In this document: in pieces, positions 55,257 through 64,000 of the stretch
Layout: every line of letters starts with the position of its first letter
How positions within the stretch are numbered: position 1 is the first letter of the stretch
From: Thelonectria olida
Taxonomy: Eukaryota; Ascomycota; Sordariomycetes; Hypocreales; Nectriaceae
Length of the DNA: 64,000 nucleotides
NCBI GenBank assembly: GCA_020736575.1
Contig: JAGPYM010000007.1
Coordinates: forward strand, 1,674,001 to 1,738,000
Direction of reading: 5' to 3'
Notes under the pieces: generated by a model
What the model was told of the DNA's origin: nothing
The model's database searches: none
The model's input: the letters and a program-made list of their open reading frames with translations, nothing else
Position numbers and translations under genes: made by a program

Positions 55257-56050
55257 CTAGTGGTAAACACCATTTTCGTCAAAGTCGTCTCTCTCGGTCA
55301 GCAGGTCGACCACTCCGCGATGCCAAATGCCATACGTGCACTGCACAGCAGTTTCCAGGCTCAATGTGAACTCGAACCACTTGCTGTCCGGCTTTTCCTC
55401 TTCTTGCGTCATCCAATCCTCAATTTGCTGCTTCAATCGCTCCTTATCGTTTTCATCCACGTTTTGTCCATCTGGCGCAGCATTTCTCGCGAGGGCGATC
55501 AGATCTTCATGGGATTCCTCATCCATCACGAATCGTGAGAGAGTTTCGTCCAGCTCCGAACCTTTGTTCCAGGCCACACGAATGGCGGACTCTTGGATAC
55601 CATCTACGAGCTCTGGGACCCAGTACTGGATCGTCTTGTCTAGAGCAGTCCGCCCGTCAATAATGGCGAATGCGTTGTCGTTAAGGAAGTCCATGTAGTT
55701 AGCCGATCCTTTCCCGACACCGTTCTCGCCAAACCTTCTCTGAACAAACTCCTGTAGTTCCTCAGGTGTTGCGCCGATGAAGCCGGATTCAAACGGGGCG
55801 ACAGGTGCGTTGGTCGGCTTGGACAAGATTTCTTGATCTCGTCGTTGGATCAGGACCCAGATATTTTCGACCAGCTCACTGGAGATTACTCCTTTGTAGA
55901 CCTCCGCCGTTGCAGCCTCGAGCACGGAGTTGATGACCTTTTGAGGAGTATAAGTAGTTATCTACTTAGTACAAGAGCTTCAGGGCATGTTTGTACCTCG
56001 ATTGGTAGGTCGGCCGTTACAAAAATGGCAGTCCACGATGCGTCGCCCAT
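55257..56050 (-). CDS. hypothetical 244-residue protein, two exons
   Basis: The exons are 56050-55997 and 55937-55257, and the 59-bp intron (GTACAA...AAG) is in phase. The start MGDASWTAIFVTADLPIE is encoded by exon 1. The protein is acidic and soluble, with no signal peptide. It has the block IWVLIQRRDQEILSKPTNAP and an ITGATPEEL-like helix start, then EDLIALARNAAPDGQN, and the end reads FTLSLETAVQCTYGIWHRGV. The N-terminal part recalls DUF6924-type folds, but that is weak. No catalytic motif is seen. The gene is intact and isolated between relics. Confidence 0.65.
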
Positions 56051-57384
56051 GATGGATGTATGTAGGGTCAAGAATAGGTACTAGTTAAGAAGGGATGGTT
56101 ACATAAAGAAGTCATGTTGGCCGTGTTGGTTTTGCAGGCTGCAGCTAGATTATATATAGAACATCGGCCCAACTACGGAAGGAATCCGAGCTGCAAATCC
56201 ACAACTCTTTATCCCTGCTTCATGTTCCTACGAATCACGCCTACGTATAGGTAGCCACTATGATGGGTACTATGTAGTTACCTCTCTCCCACGTATCGTC
56301 TTTCTTCGCCGTGGCTTCAAAGGTGATTCTTCCCACCTTATTAGTGCTGCCTTCAGTGCCAACTTTTTTGACACAACAATCACCGTCCATCATAGCCCGC
56401 AGCGGCGTGGCACATTAAGGCATGTCGCCATTGTTCCTGATGGCGACTGTTCCCGGGTCAGCTGATTTATGGTGCTATGAAACCGGGAACAGCAAACTTA
56501 CAAACCACCCTGCCGTCGTCTCCCACCGTTTGCTTCCCCTGTGGGCTGAGTACCGTTAGGCATGTGTCGGGAACCCTAACCCTAAATCTGCGACTGTGCC
56601 AAGGGCAAGGGGGAAAGGTGCATTTACCGTATGGCCCAGGATGCAAAGAGATATTCCGATATCGAGTTTGAGAGCTGGGGTCCAGCTGCCGCTTGGAGTA
56701 GCGCTAATTGAAATTGCAAAAGCTGCTTATGCAAGAGGAGAGGGCTGGGGATATTTGCAACGAACCCCAAAGAGTAAGGGATCGTGAAGAGACAACAAGC
56801 TGTGAAGAGAAAGGAGATGATGAGGGGAAAATAGACTACGAGGAGGAAACAGACGACGAAGAGGTCGAAGATGAGCATCAAGGGGAGTGAGGAGCATCAT
56901 GTCTTTAGTCGAAGATCAGGCCGGTTGATCATATTACGTTATAATTAAGGGACTGAACACTACCCAACATAGACGTTGGCCATTATTACTAGGGACCACA
57001 GTCCGTGACGGAGAAAGAGGGACCGTGATATAGCAAGAACAATAAGGAAACCAGCAGTTCTTCGCTTGATCGCGTCTGAACATTTGCACATAAGTTACTG
57101 AGATTTTAAGAGCAATCAAGGGGATGAACTATAGATTGTTAGGATTGAGCACAAGAGATGCATTTGGAGAGCTTCTGGTGCCACCAAAGATGATTTTATT
57201 GGCAATTTATCGGGATAGTCTGTTCCCCATCCTGTTGGCTTTTCGTGGAAAACTCAATGCAATCAGTCGATCTGTTCTGTCATCTGCCCATTCTTCCACT
57301 TCATTCCATCCTTGCAAGCACTCTGTGAGTTACCAAGTACAGTCCCTGGGTAGTTGTCGTTGCTGATAGAATTGTTAGGGAAGG
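56051..57384. other. no supported gene
   Basis: About 1.3 kb with short ORFs only. One plus-strand ORF (56708-56890) is very acidic and lacks a domain. A two-unit telomere-like repeat lies within. Confidence 0.4.
56572..56585. repeat. interstitial telomere-like repeat
   Basis: AACCCTAACCCTAA, two units of the fungal telomere sequence (CCCTAA) inside the window. It is short enough to be chance. Confidence 0.4.
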
Positions 57385-57555
57385 CTAGAAGCAGTCATTG
57401 CAGACTCCCCATTCCCAGTCCTTCTGAGTGGTGGCGTGGCGGCATCGACGGCCGGCACGAGCTCGGCGGCACTTTTCAACTTCGGTGTGAAGGATAGTAT
57501 GCCCCTTGCGGCCGCAAGAGTGGCATTGGAAGTACCAGTCGATTTCGTGGCACAT
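57385..57555 (-). CDS. small Cys/His-rich protein, 56 residues
   Basis: A short intronless ORF starting MCHEIDWYFQCHSCGRKGHT and ending EWGVCNDCF. It has seven cysteines (2, 11, 14, 29, 38, 52, 55) and five histidines, with CxxC pairs at 11/14 and 52/55, so zinc binding is plausible. There is no signal peptide. I recall similar tiny MC....C..CG...C...C....C..C proteins in Fusarium and related fungi, all unannotated. A TATAAG element lies near 57731-57736, about 180 bases upstream. Codon use looks normal and the ORF is compact, but its length makes chance possible. Confidence 0.55.
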   Translation of the reverse strand: MCHEIDWYFQCHSCGRKGHTILHTEVEKCRRARAGRRCRHATTQKDWEWGVCNDCF

Positions 57556-58376
57556 GGCGGCGGTGGGTGGTAAGCTTGGTGTGGTAGGGCTTGAGGGGGA
57601 TGGTTTACGTGTTGGGATTGCTCGTTGTGAGAGTTGGTTTGTTGTTGGCGTGCGCAGGTAGTAGTCTGGGTTCAGTGTGAGTGAAGACTAGAGAGAAGTG
57701 AGATCTAAGAATGGGAAGAAAGGCCTGATACTTATACATGTGTATTCAACAGTGTTCGTCGAATCATATTGAGATGTGATGTGATGATGGAATTGACCAT
57801 ATGTGAACAGCCAGGGCAGTTCTCCGCTTCAACGATTCCATAGCGCACCATGGTCGTAGTTTGAACAACTATAAGGTAGATATCCCGGACAGTTCCATCA
57901 TTCAATATTTGAGTTCTCTACGATTTGATCAGGAGCAACGTATACTCAAGTGAACAGCTCGGTGGTTCGTCAAGCCATAGCCCAACCATCCGATTTCAAA
58001 CCATGGTTCACATCTGGGCTATGCTGAATGTGCATCTTGTTCTATAAGCAAGTGAACAGTGAAAACAATTTACCAATTCAACACCTGAATACAATACAAG
58101 CGTTGAAATGTATGTAGAATCTCATGAGCAAAATAGGCTGTTCGTCAATTCAATAGGTTAATGACATCTGATTTATTCCCTACTGCCAAGGATCCAAGAA
58201 CTCATAGCCTTGTTGAGTGAAGCCTTACTCCCCGCGCTGGCCTTTTGCAAGTTCTGCTAGTGAGTGAAGCTCCCGCCATAGGCAGGAGAAGTTCTCTGTC
58301 GTCTTTCCCCGGGTAAGTCGACATGTGAACAGGGCGTACTTGTGTCTCATTAAGTGCTTGCCCAACCCCCTTCACT
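57556..58376. other. no supported gene
   Basis: About 800 bp between the small Cys-rich gene and the 3' end of the HET-ankyrin gene. An ORF at 58202-58405 overlaps that 3' end and is a shadow. Confidence 0.4.
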
Positions 58377-61300
58377 TCACCTATTGAACAGTGACCTAAT
58401 CGCACGACTAGCTTTCCTTAGGCCCTTGTTTTCTGGTTTTGTTAATTCCTCGTTTGTGTCTGGTGTCGTCGCCTGCCACTCTCCACCAGAGTGTTCGACT
58501 GGGTACGCCCGCCACGAATCCCGCCTCTGGTTATGCTCATCATCAGCCGCATCCTCCGCCTCTTTATCTTCGTCATCGCGATCCTGCGAGGCGGGCGCCT
58601 TTAATCCAGGCTCGACCCATAGCTTCGGTGTCCTCTCCTCAGCGGTCAAACACACAAAGTCTTTCGTGCCTCCTTCTTTCAAGGGGTCCTCGATGGCGAA
58701 CCAGTACTGGTCGTTGACTTCCAGGTGCATCCACTTGAAAACTGGCCCAGATGACTCAAGCGTGATACAAGGACTCCAGCCTCTGAACTCGGGTTTCGGG
58801 TTGAGCGAGTCCCAAATTGCGCGAGCACAAGGCTCCTGGCCGTTGGCAATTGCTAGATGCAACGCATTCACGACAAATCCATTCACCTCGCCTGTAAGAA
58901 TATTGGCGGTGCCTCTCAACAAAATCTCCATGCATCTCTTATGCCCAAATATCGCAGCAAAGTGCGCTGGCAACAAGCCAAGGGCTCCTGCAGGTAGGTT
59001 GAGATTCGCACCAGCGGCCTTCAACCTCCTCAAGCACCCAACTGTGCCTTGGCGACAGGATACATGAATTGGAGCAAGGCCATTCAAGTCAGATACGTTC
59101 ATACGAGCCCCAGAAACAAGCAGGTTCTTAGTAATAGACCCCGTATAGTCAGAGCAGGCTGCATGCCAGAGCGGTGTTCGTCCCCAATTGTCAATGCGAC
59201 TGACGCCTTCTGCGGCGGGCATAAATGCAGCCATCCTCGGGGATGTCAGGAGATACTCGACGGCAGCGATGTTGCCCATAGCACAAGCTCGATGTAGGGG
59301 CACCTCCCCAAGGCGGTTGGTCAACTGACCCGCGAGCACTTGGAACCCGGACGACTTCCAAAACTGCGCTGTGGTGGCGTACGAGGCAGCAAAGTGCAAC
59401 GGGTAGTCCTCGTTATTTACCGTTGCCTCGAGCTGCTCGAGGGCGCGCATTACATCTGATTCGAAGCCCTCTCCTTCCACTGGCGGAAACAGGAACTCAA
59501 ACAGACAATTGAACACATCTGCCGTCTCGGAAAGCATGGCCAAGTGAAGTGTGGTGAGACGTCTGTCAGCCTTGCCAGTGAGTTGGCGGCTGTCAGACTT
59601 GCCGGCGGCGTCGATCCCTGCTTTGAGCAGGGTGCGTAGGATCTCGACGTTGCCCCCAATGACAGCCCAGTGGACGGGACGAAGCTGGAGAAATGAGTCT
59701 GACCTTCCTTCTAGGATCCGCGAGGCGTCGAGATAGCTCCAGGCTTCGGCTGCGTCGCCTCCGAAGAGGACCTGCACGGTCCTTCGCGTTTCCGTATCCC
59801 CGGCGGGCAAAGCATTCAAGCAATAGTCCTTGATGGATCCCAGAGAAGCAGGGCCGCCACGTCTTGAACCGATTCGCACTTTGGACCCCAACGGAACTCT
59901 GGGAAACACGCTAATTTCGATAGAGTCTACGACGGCCAGCTCCGCCATGACGTTGGCTACATCTAATTTGTAGTAGTTCCACAACATGTCAGCGATCCGT
60001 GACCTTTCAGCATGGGCAGGGCTCCAAGGTGGGTTACGCGGAGGTGGAAAAGGGTGAATGTCGTGGTGTTTCAACTCCCCCTCGGACAATGTCGATAATG
60101 GTATGATTTGGCCATATTCCTCCCGTTGGACTTCCTCTTCTTCCTGGTGAGCCAGTTGTGACAGGACATGCAGCGTGATGTCAACTCCCCTCTTCCGGTT
60201 CCGCTCAGTCACGATGACCCATGTCGACATGTCACTCCCGTGAATGTCGTGGGTCGAAAGCTCATTGTAGGTAATCTTTCCCGACTCGGCCTCCCGCATG
60301 GCCCATGAAAACGCGCTCTCGGGATCAAGAAACGAGTCCCTCGTCATGATCTGACACCAGCTTCGACACAGCCGTTCACTTGTAGCATGCATGCCAACAG
60401 CCACGTCAATAGTCTTACTGTGGCCGGCGGCGTCGAGTTCGAGCCGGAAGATGCCACAGGGAAGCCCAAATGTCAGGTTTCGGGTCTGAAAGGTCTGATT
60501 CCGCTCGGCCCAGCCCTGTTTTGGCCACGCGTCCTTGATCTTCCAGTCGCCCTTGAGCTGATGGCCGCCGAGATCCCTCGGAAGTTGAAGCTGCGGGGCG
60601 TTTTTGGCTGACAGAACACGAATGATTCGGATGTCAGATGAAGGGTCTTGCTTAACAAAGACGCGTTCATCTGTGCCGCCTTCTAAGAGACTGATGTTTG
60701 GCGGAACAAAAGTCCGGAGATCTGATCGAACACGGGCGAATTGGTCGCCTAATCCCCAGATTCTCTTGAGGTAGATGACAGGCGACTCTCGCTGTCCATT
60801 CTTGATTCGCTCACAATTAAGCACGACGCGAAAATCGGCCTCTTTACCAAGCTGATTATCCTCACAGGGCAGAAGCAGGAAGTCAACTCCCAGACCCTTG
60901 CTGCTAACTGTCGGCGGGCTCCCTGTGAGTGTCAAGGGCATCGTCATCTCAATGTCGCTGTCATCCCAGAACTTGTCTGGAGAGTCGGCCAAGAGTCCAC
61001 TCAGGCCGCTGGAGCTGTCGACCTGCCACGTTTGGTCTTCTTCGTCGACAGTTAGGGACTCAGAATGCCAAGCGAAGAGAGACTGATCTTCCTCTCTGCT
61101 GAGAATGGCTTCTTGCAGTCTGATGAATGATCGTTTTCCTTCGCCATAGAGGAGCGGCATGTTGACGTCGAAGATGCCCAGGAGACAATAAGCAACGTCT
61201 TCAACTCGTGTGGTTTGGCGGTCGGCAGCCCAGTGCATGCGCGATGCAATGCTCATGTCTTGAGGACTCATCTCGCCCGTCAACACATCCAGCTGGATGC

Positions 61301-61865
61301 CGGTAATTTCGTTGAGCAACCTGGTGAATTCGATTTCACCGTTTTTGGACCCGAGATAACTCCAGTCATGGGCATAGAACTCCACTTGTCGAGACGCAAT
61401 CAGCTCTTGAAGAGTCCATCCACGGTTGAACCAGCGACTTTGACGGAATGTCGAGTTTCTTGCGAATGGATCCTCGGTTCCAGCGGATGCGACATCAGCC
61501 AAATATGCGTAGCAGATATCGGCTTCAACATACCATCGATACATGGAGTTGATGGCCTCGGAGAGTTCTGCGCTGCTCGTTTTGTCGATGCAGCAGGTAT
61601 CAATCCAGATATGCCTATATCCATTCCTAGCGGCCAGGTCGGTGCTTTTGAGCATCTTACTGAGACCCTTCTCATTGCTGCTCCCTAGAGTCTTGAACGT
61701 TTCGCTCGTGATCTCTGACCATTGCGAACCGTAGGCGTCGGAGCTATGGACATCTTGGAGTAGAATCTCCTCGTCAGACCACGTGTGTGATAGAATTGCA
61801 TATGCGGGAGTGTTGACGCCGTGGACCTCGACGACATGGACTTTGCTGGTACTAAGAAGTCTCAT
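58377..61865 (-). CDS. HET-domain protein with ankyrin repeats (HET-E/DUF8212 type)
   Basis: A single-exon gene of 1162 residues. The HET domain begins with AYAILSHTWSDEEILLQDV (21-39), then IWIDTCCIDKTSSAELSEAI and WFNRGWTLQELIA. A DUF8212-like segment follows (MSIASRMHWAADRQTTRVED, LLGIFDVNMPLLYGEGKRSF). The middle is a large beta-rich region without a named domain. Ankyrin repeats occupy about 725-1020 (PVHWAVIGGNVEILRTLLKA, PLHRACAMGNIAAVEYLLTS, PIHVSCRQGTVGCLRRLKAA, PAHFAAIFGHKRCMEILLRG). The C-terminus is Glu/Asp-rich. HET domains execute incompatibility cell death; ankyrins may sense the partner. The longest frame appears intact, unlike the other two HET copies here. Confidence 0.9.
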   Translation of the reverse strand: MRLLSTSKVHVVEVHGVNTPAYAILSHTWSDEEILLQDVHSSDAYGSQWSEITSETFKTLGSSNEKGLSKMLKSTDLAARNGYRHIWIDTCCIDKTSSAELSEAINSMYRWYVEADICYAYLADVASAGTEDPFARNSTFRQSRWFNRGWTLQELIASRQVEFYAHDWSYLGSKNGEIEFTRLLNEITGIQLDVLTGEMSPQDMSIASRMHWAADRQTTRVEDVAYCLLGIFDVNMPLLYGEGKRSFIRLQEAILSREEDQSLFAWHSESLTVDEEDQTWQVDSSSGLSGLLADSPDKFWDDSDIEMTMPLTLTGSPPTVSSKGLGVDFLLLPCEDNQLGKEADFRVVLNCERIKNGQRESPVIYLKRIWGLGDQFARVRSDLRTFVPPNISLLEGGTDERVFVKQDPSSDIRIIRVLSAKNAPQLQLPRDLGGHQLKGDWKIKDAWPKQGWAERNQTFQTRNLTFGLPCGIFRLELDAAGHSKTIDVAVGMHATSERLCRSWCQIMTRDSFLDPESAFSWAMREAESGKITYNELSTHDIHGSDMSTWVIVTERNRKRGVDITLHVLSQLAHQEEEEVQREEYGQIIPLSTLSEGELKHHDIHPFPPPRNPPWSPAHAERSRIADMLWNYYKLDVANVMAELAVVDSIEISVFPRVPLGSKVRIGSRRGGPASLGSIKDYCLNALPAGDTETRRTVQVLFGGDAAEAWSYLDASRILEGRSDSFLQLRPVHWAVIGGNVEILRTLLKAGIDAAGKSDSRQLTGKADRRLTTLHLAMLSETADVFNCLFEFLFPPVEGEGFESDVMRALEQLEATVNNEDYPLHFAASYATTAQFWKSSGFQVLAGQLTNRLGEVPLHRACAMGNIAAVEYLLTSPRMAAFMPAAEGVSRIDNWGRTPLWHAACSDYTGSITKNLLVSGARMNVSDLNGLAPIHVSCRQGTVGCLRRLKAAGANLNLPAGALGLLPAHFAAIFGHKRCMEILLRGTANILTGEVNGFVVNALHLAIANGQEPCARAIWDSLNPKPEFRGWSPCITLESSGPVFKWMHLEVNDQYWFAIEDPLKEGGTKDFVCLTAEERTPKLWVEPGLKAPASQDRDDEDKEAEDAADDEHNQRRDSWRAYPVEHSGGEWQATTPDTNEELTKPENKGLRKASRAIRSLFNR

Positions 61866-62384
61866 TTTGCGAGATGCAATGGCGTCAGGTCGTTGAGTGA
61901 CATTGCTGGTGGGATGAGATGATGACAGGGTGACGAAGAAGCAGCTTCAGCTGGCGCTTGATAAGTCAGCTATAGAGCCGCCCCCACGCGATTGTTTCAT
62001 TGGTGCTGATCACATGGCCGGGGACATTCTTGGCTCCTCTTCAGTTCACGGGCCCTGTTGTTACCAAAAACACCCACCCGTGTTTGAAGATGAAGTGAAT
62101 ATGTATCATTGCGAAGTCCCATCAGCCCATGCACGAACCTTAAGCCAACATAGAGGCGCGCGCCCGTCTTCAGCTTCCGCAGCACAAAGGCGACTTTGGC
62201 GACCGCCCGAATCCAAATCTCGCCGCCAAGTTCCATCGACTGGGGTCCCTTGCCCACCCAGCCCTGAACGGCCGCATGTGTACAAGCCCGCAGTCGCCTG
62301 CCGAGATGGCTGCCGTGCCGACGTCTTCCTGCATCTGTCTTTTATACGCCTCGGCGTATTCCATCACTCTCGCGCGCCACGGAT

Positions 62385-62690
62385 CATAGCGTCGTGGCCG
62401 AAGATAGCGAAGTAGTGAGACACCTTGCGGATATCCTCCCAGGCGAAGACGGCATCGCCGCAGACCACGAGGGAGCCCGCCTTGGCCGCGACGACTTCCT
62501 GCCAGATCCACAGCCGGCTCCGGTAGACACGGCCGACCATGTTGAAGATGGCAAGCCAGTGCTTGGCGTCGATGTCCTGGATCAGGGTATGTTGCCAGCG
62601 CAGCTTCTGCTCTCACACCGTCGTCCAATACTCGGAGGTGATAGAAGAGAGCCGGCCCGTCTGTGTCGAGGCCGCCCAAAGCTGTTCGCA
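62385..62690 (-). pseudogene. decayed HET-domain fragment
   Basis: The minus strand reads CEQLWAASTQTGRL, then EQKLRWQHTLIQDIDAKHWL, then YRSRLWIWQEVVAAKAGSLV and FAWEDIRKVSHYF. RLWIWQEVV...LVVCG is the conserved third block of HET proteins. A TGA (62613-62615) interrupts the frame, and nothing of the first HET blocks (SYVWG, IDAICI) is found upstream. A longer minus ORF in another frame (62170-62856) overlaps and lacks any family resemblance. Confidence 0.6.
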
Positions 62691-63222
62691 CACGGCCGCT
62701 TTCTTCCTCCTCGTCTGCGTACTTGACACAGAGCAGTCTGATGTTGGATTTCGGGTCGGCAAGAGCCGAACACTTGCACGGACACTCCGTCATGACGATG
62801 CTGAGATAAAGAAGACAGAAAAATTCAGTTGTGAAATTTTGATTTGAGGCTCTCATCTCGTTATACTCTTATTCCGCAAACTTCACGTGAGTGGCGCTGC
62901 GCTGCAAGCCGAGGCGTAAACACCTGACTTGAGGAATGGTTGCTCCCCAATCTCAGACCTTTGGGAAATTAGGCGGTATATATACTCTGAATAAGAGACT
63001 GGTTAAAAAGAACAGAGGCACGATACAGCTGTCCTGGTACAACACTATCCACCCAACGAGCCGGCTTCACTTTCAAGAGCAAATTTGCCATGGAAAACAG
63101 CCTGGAAGTCTCAAAGGATCTTAAGCAACTCCTCGTCGCTGCGGACTTCTCGGATGTATTTCTATATGACTATCAGGAAAGGGCTGCGGGGAGAAACCTG
63201 TCTATCAAATAGTCTATTGCAC

Positions 63223-64000
63223 TCAGTTTCCCCCCTTCTCTCCTACCCACTCCAAAGACTTCTCCCACAGCTTCGTCGCCTTCTCTTCATCATACGTCCA
63301 AGGGGCGTAACCAGGGCCAATCAATCCGGTGGCAGGATCCCAGGGCCCGATTACCTGGCAATCCTCAAGATACTTCCCACCAGTGCCCTCCAGTTCCTTG
63401 GCCACAGCCGCCCAAACCGTCGTTGCTGCGCCCTGTTCGGTGCTCTTCATAAAGACCTGCGTGCTGGCCGCGCCCCATGAAGCCCGGATTTCCTCCGTAA
63501 CGTACTTCTGGAGACCGCTGAGGATTCCGCCGGGGTGCAAACTAAATGCGTGGAGGCCCCTGGATCCATATCGTCGCTCGATCTCGTTGGCCGTCCAGTT
63601 CATGGCCGTCTTGCTTTGGCCGTAGCCTTTCCACGACTCGTAGTTGCCCTCCATGTTCACGTTGTCGAACATGACCTCGCTCTGCCGATGTCCGCTGGAA
63701 GAAACCTGAACCACTCGGGACTCGAAGCCAGGCTTGGAGGCAGATAGAAGGGCTGGAGTGAGGAGTTGAATGAGGAGAAAATGGGCGAGATGGTTGGTTC
63801 CAAACTGCGTCTCCCAGCCGTCAACGGTCCGACCCTCTGGGGGCACCATGACACCGGCGTTGTTGATGAGAATGTTCAACGAGGAAGATTTCGAAAGAAA
63901 TTCCGCCGCGCAAGCCCGGACGCTTGCAAAAGAGTTGAGATCGAGAGCCAATAGGTGAACTTTGTCGGAGTCGACGAGGTCGTCCAATGCCTCCTTGGCC
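63223..64000 (-). CDS. short-chain dehydrogenase/reductase, 5' end beyond window
   Basis: The frame is open from 64000 down to the stop at 63223, so at least 258 residues are present and the N-terminal TGxxxGIG part lies outside. Seen are LNILINNAGVMVPPEG (NNAG motif), SRVVQVSSSGHR (catalytic Ser strand), YGQSKTA (YxxxK, catalytic Tyr and Lys) and LHPGGILSGLQ (PG motif). This matches the retinol-dehydrogenase/WWOX-like fungal SDRs acting on carbonyls or alcohols with NAD(P). An internal Met at 63987 is not the real start. No cluster partner is nearby within the window. Confidence 0.88.
   Translation of the reverse strand, partial: AKEALDDLVDSDKVHLLALDLNSFASVRACAAEFLSKSSSLNILINNAGVMVPPEGRTVDGWETQFGTNHLAHFLLIQLLTPALLSASKPGFESRVVQVSSSGHRQSEVMFDNVNMEGNYESWKGYGQSKTAMNWTANEIERRYGSRGLHAFSLHPGGILSGLQKYVTEEIRASWGAASTQVFMKSTEQGAATTVWAAVAKELEGTGGKYLEDCQVIGPWDPATGLIGPGYAPWTYDEEKATKLWEKSLEWVGEKGGN

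Noticed and set aside
56708..56890. Acidic plus-strand ORF (EEETDDEEVEDEHQGE end)
   Set aside because: Low-complexity, no start support and no domain.
62170..62856. Long minus-strand ORF of 228 codons
   Set aside because: It overlaps the HET relic in another frame, is Arg/Pro-rich and resembles no family; it is a shadow of high-GC decayed coding sequence.

Overview
The window is nuclear DNA of a filamentous ascomycete (Pezizomycotina, most likely a Sordariomycete). The main reasons are the gene families: HET-domain proteins, NACHT-type NLRs, the C2H2 family with the CPYCGMTLESSEMQNR signature, a Git3-type receptor, and CFEM-like and Ser/Thr-rich surface proteins. Introns are short (about 45-120 bp, GT-AG), and a block of about 9.5 kb has been rewritten into A+T by transitions, as repeat-induced point mutation (RIP) does. 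No rRNA, tRNA, CRISPR array or bacterial-type operon was seen. The species cannot be named from the sequence.

Layout. 1-4.6 kb: the 3' part of a C2H2 protein gene, a three-exon DUF7580-type gene and a weak ORF. 4.9-10 kb: an NmrA-like oxidoreductase, a class III-like sirtuin with altered NAD-site residues, and a glutathione S-transferase. 10.2-17.3 kb: a NACHT NLR, an F-box protein and a six-exon seven-helix receptor, all on the minus strand. 18.1-27.65 kb: an AT-rich block holding one RIP-degraded Ty3/gypsy LTR retrotransposon. It lies on the minus strand, its LTRs are at about 18287-18506 and 26938-27156, and it contains two internal tandem duplications. 28.5-33.3 kb: a single-pass surface protein, a TauD-type dioxygenase and a small secreted protein. 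34.6-44.3 kb: a second NLR, an acyltransferase with a peroxisomal-type C-terminus, an SDR relic, RNase H1, and a HET gene cut by one in-frame TGA. 45.2-57.6 kb is gene-poor. It holds a lectin-like gene with a lost splice acceptor, two secreted or surface proteins, a two-exon hypothetical gene, a 56-residue Cys-rich gene, and relics of a subtilase, a lectin-like gene, a gamma-glutamylcyclotransferase-like gene and a membrane protein. 58.4-64 kb: a HET-ankyrin protein, a decayed HET fragment and an SDR that runs off the right edge.

How the genes fit together. This looks like an accessory or subtelomere-like compartment. Non-self recognition genes (two NLRs, one HET-ankyrin gene, one interrupted HET gene, one HET relic) sit among surface and secreted proteins, isolated catalytic genes and many broken genes. 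I see no coherent biosynthetic cluster: the NmrA-like, GST, TauD, acyltransferase and SDR genes are scattered and lack a backbone synthase. Exon structures were worked out by eye from splice signals and reading-frame continuity. Functions come from remembered family signatures, not from searches.
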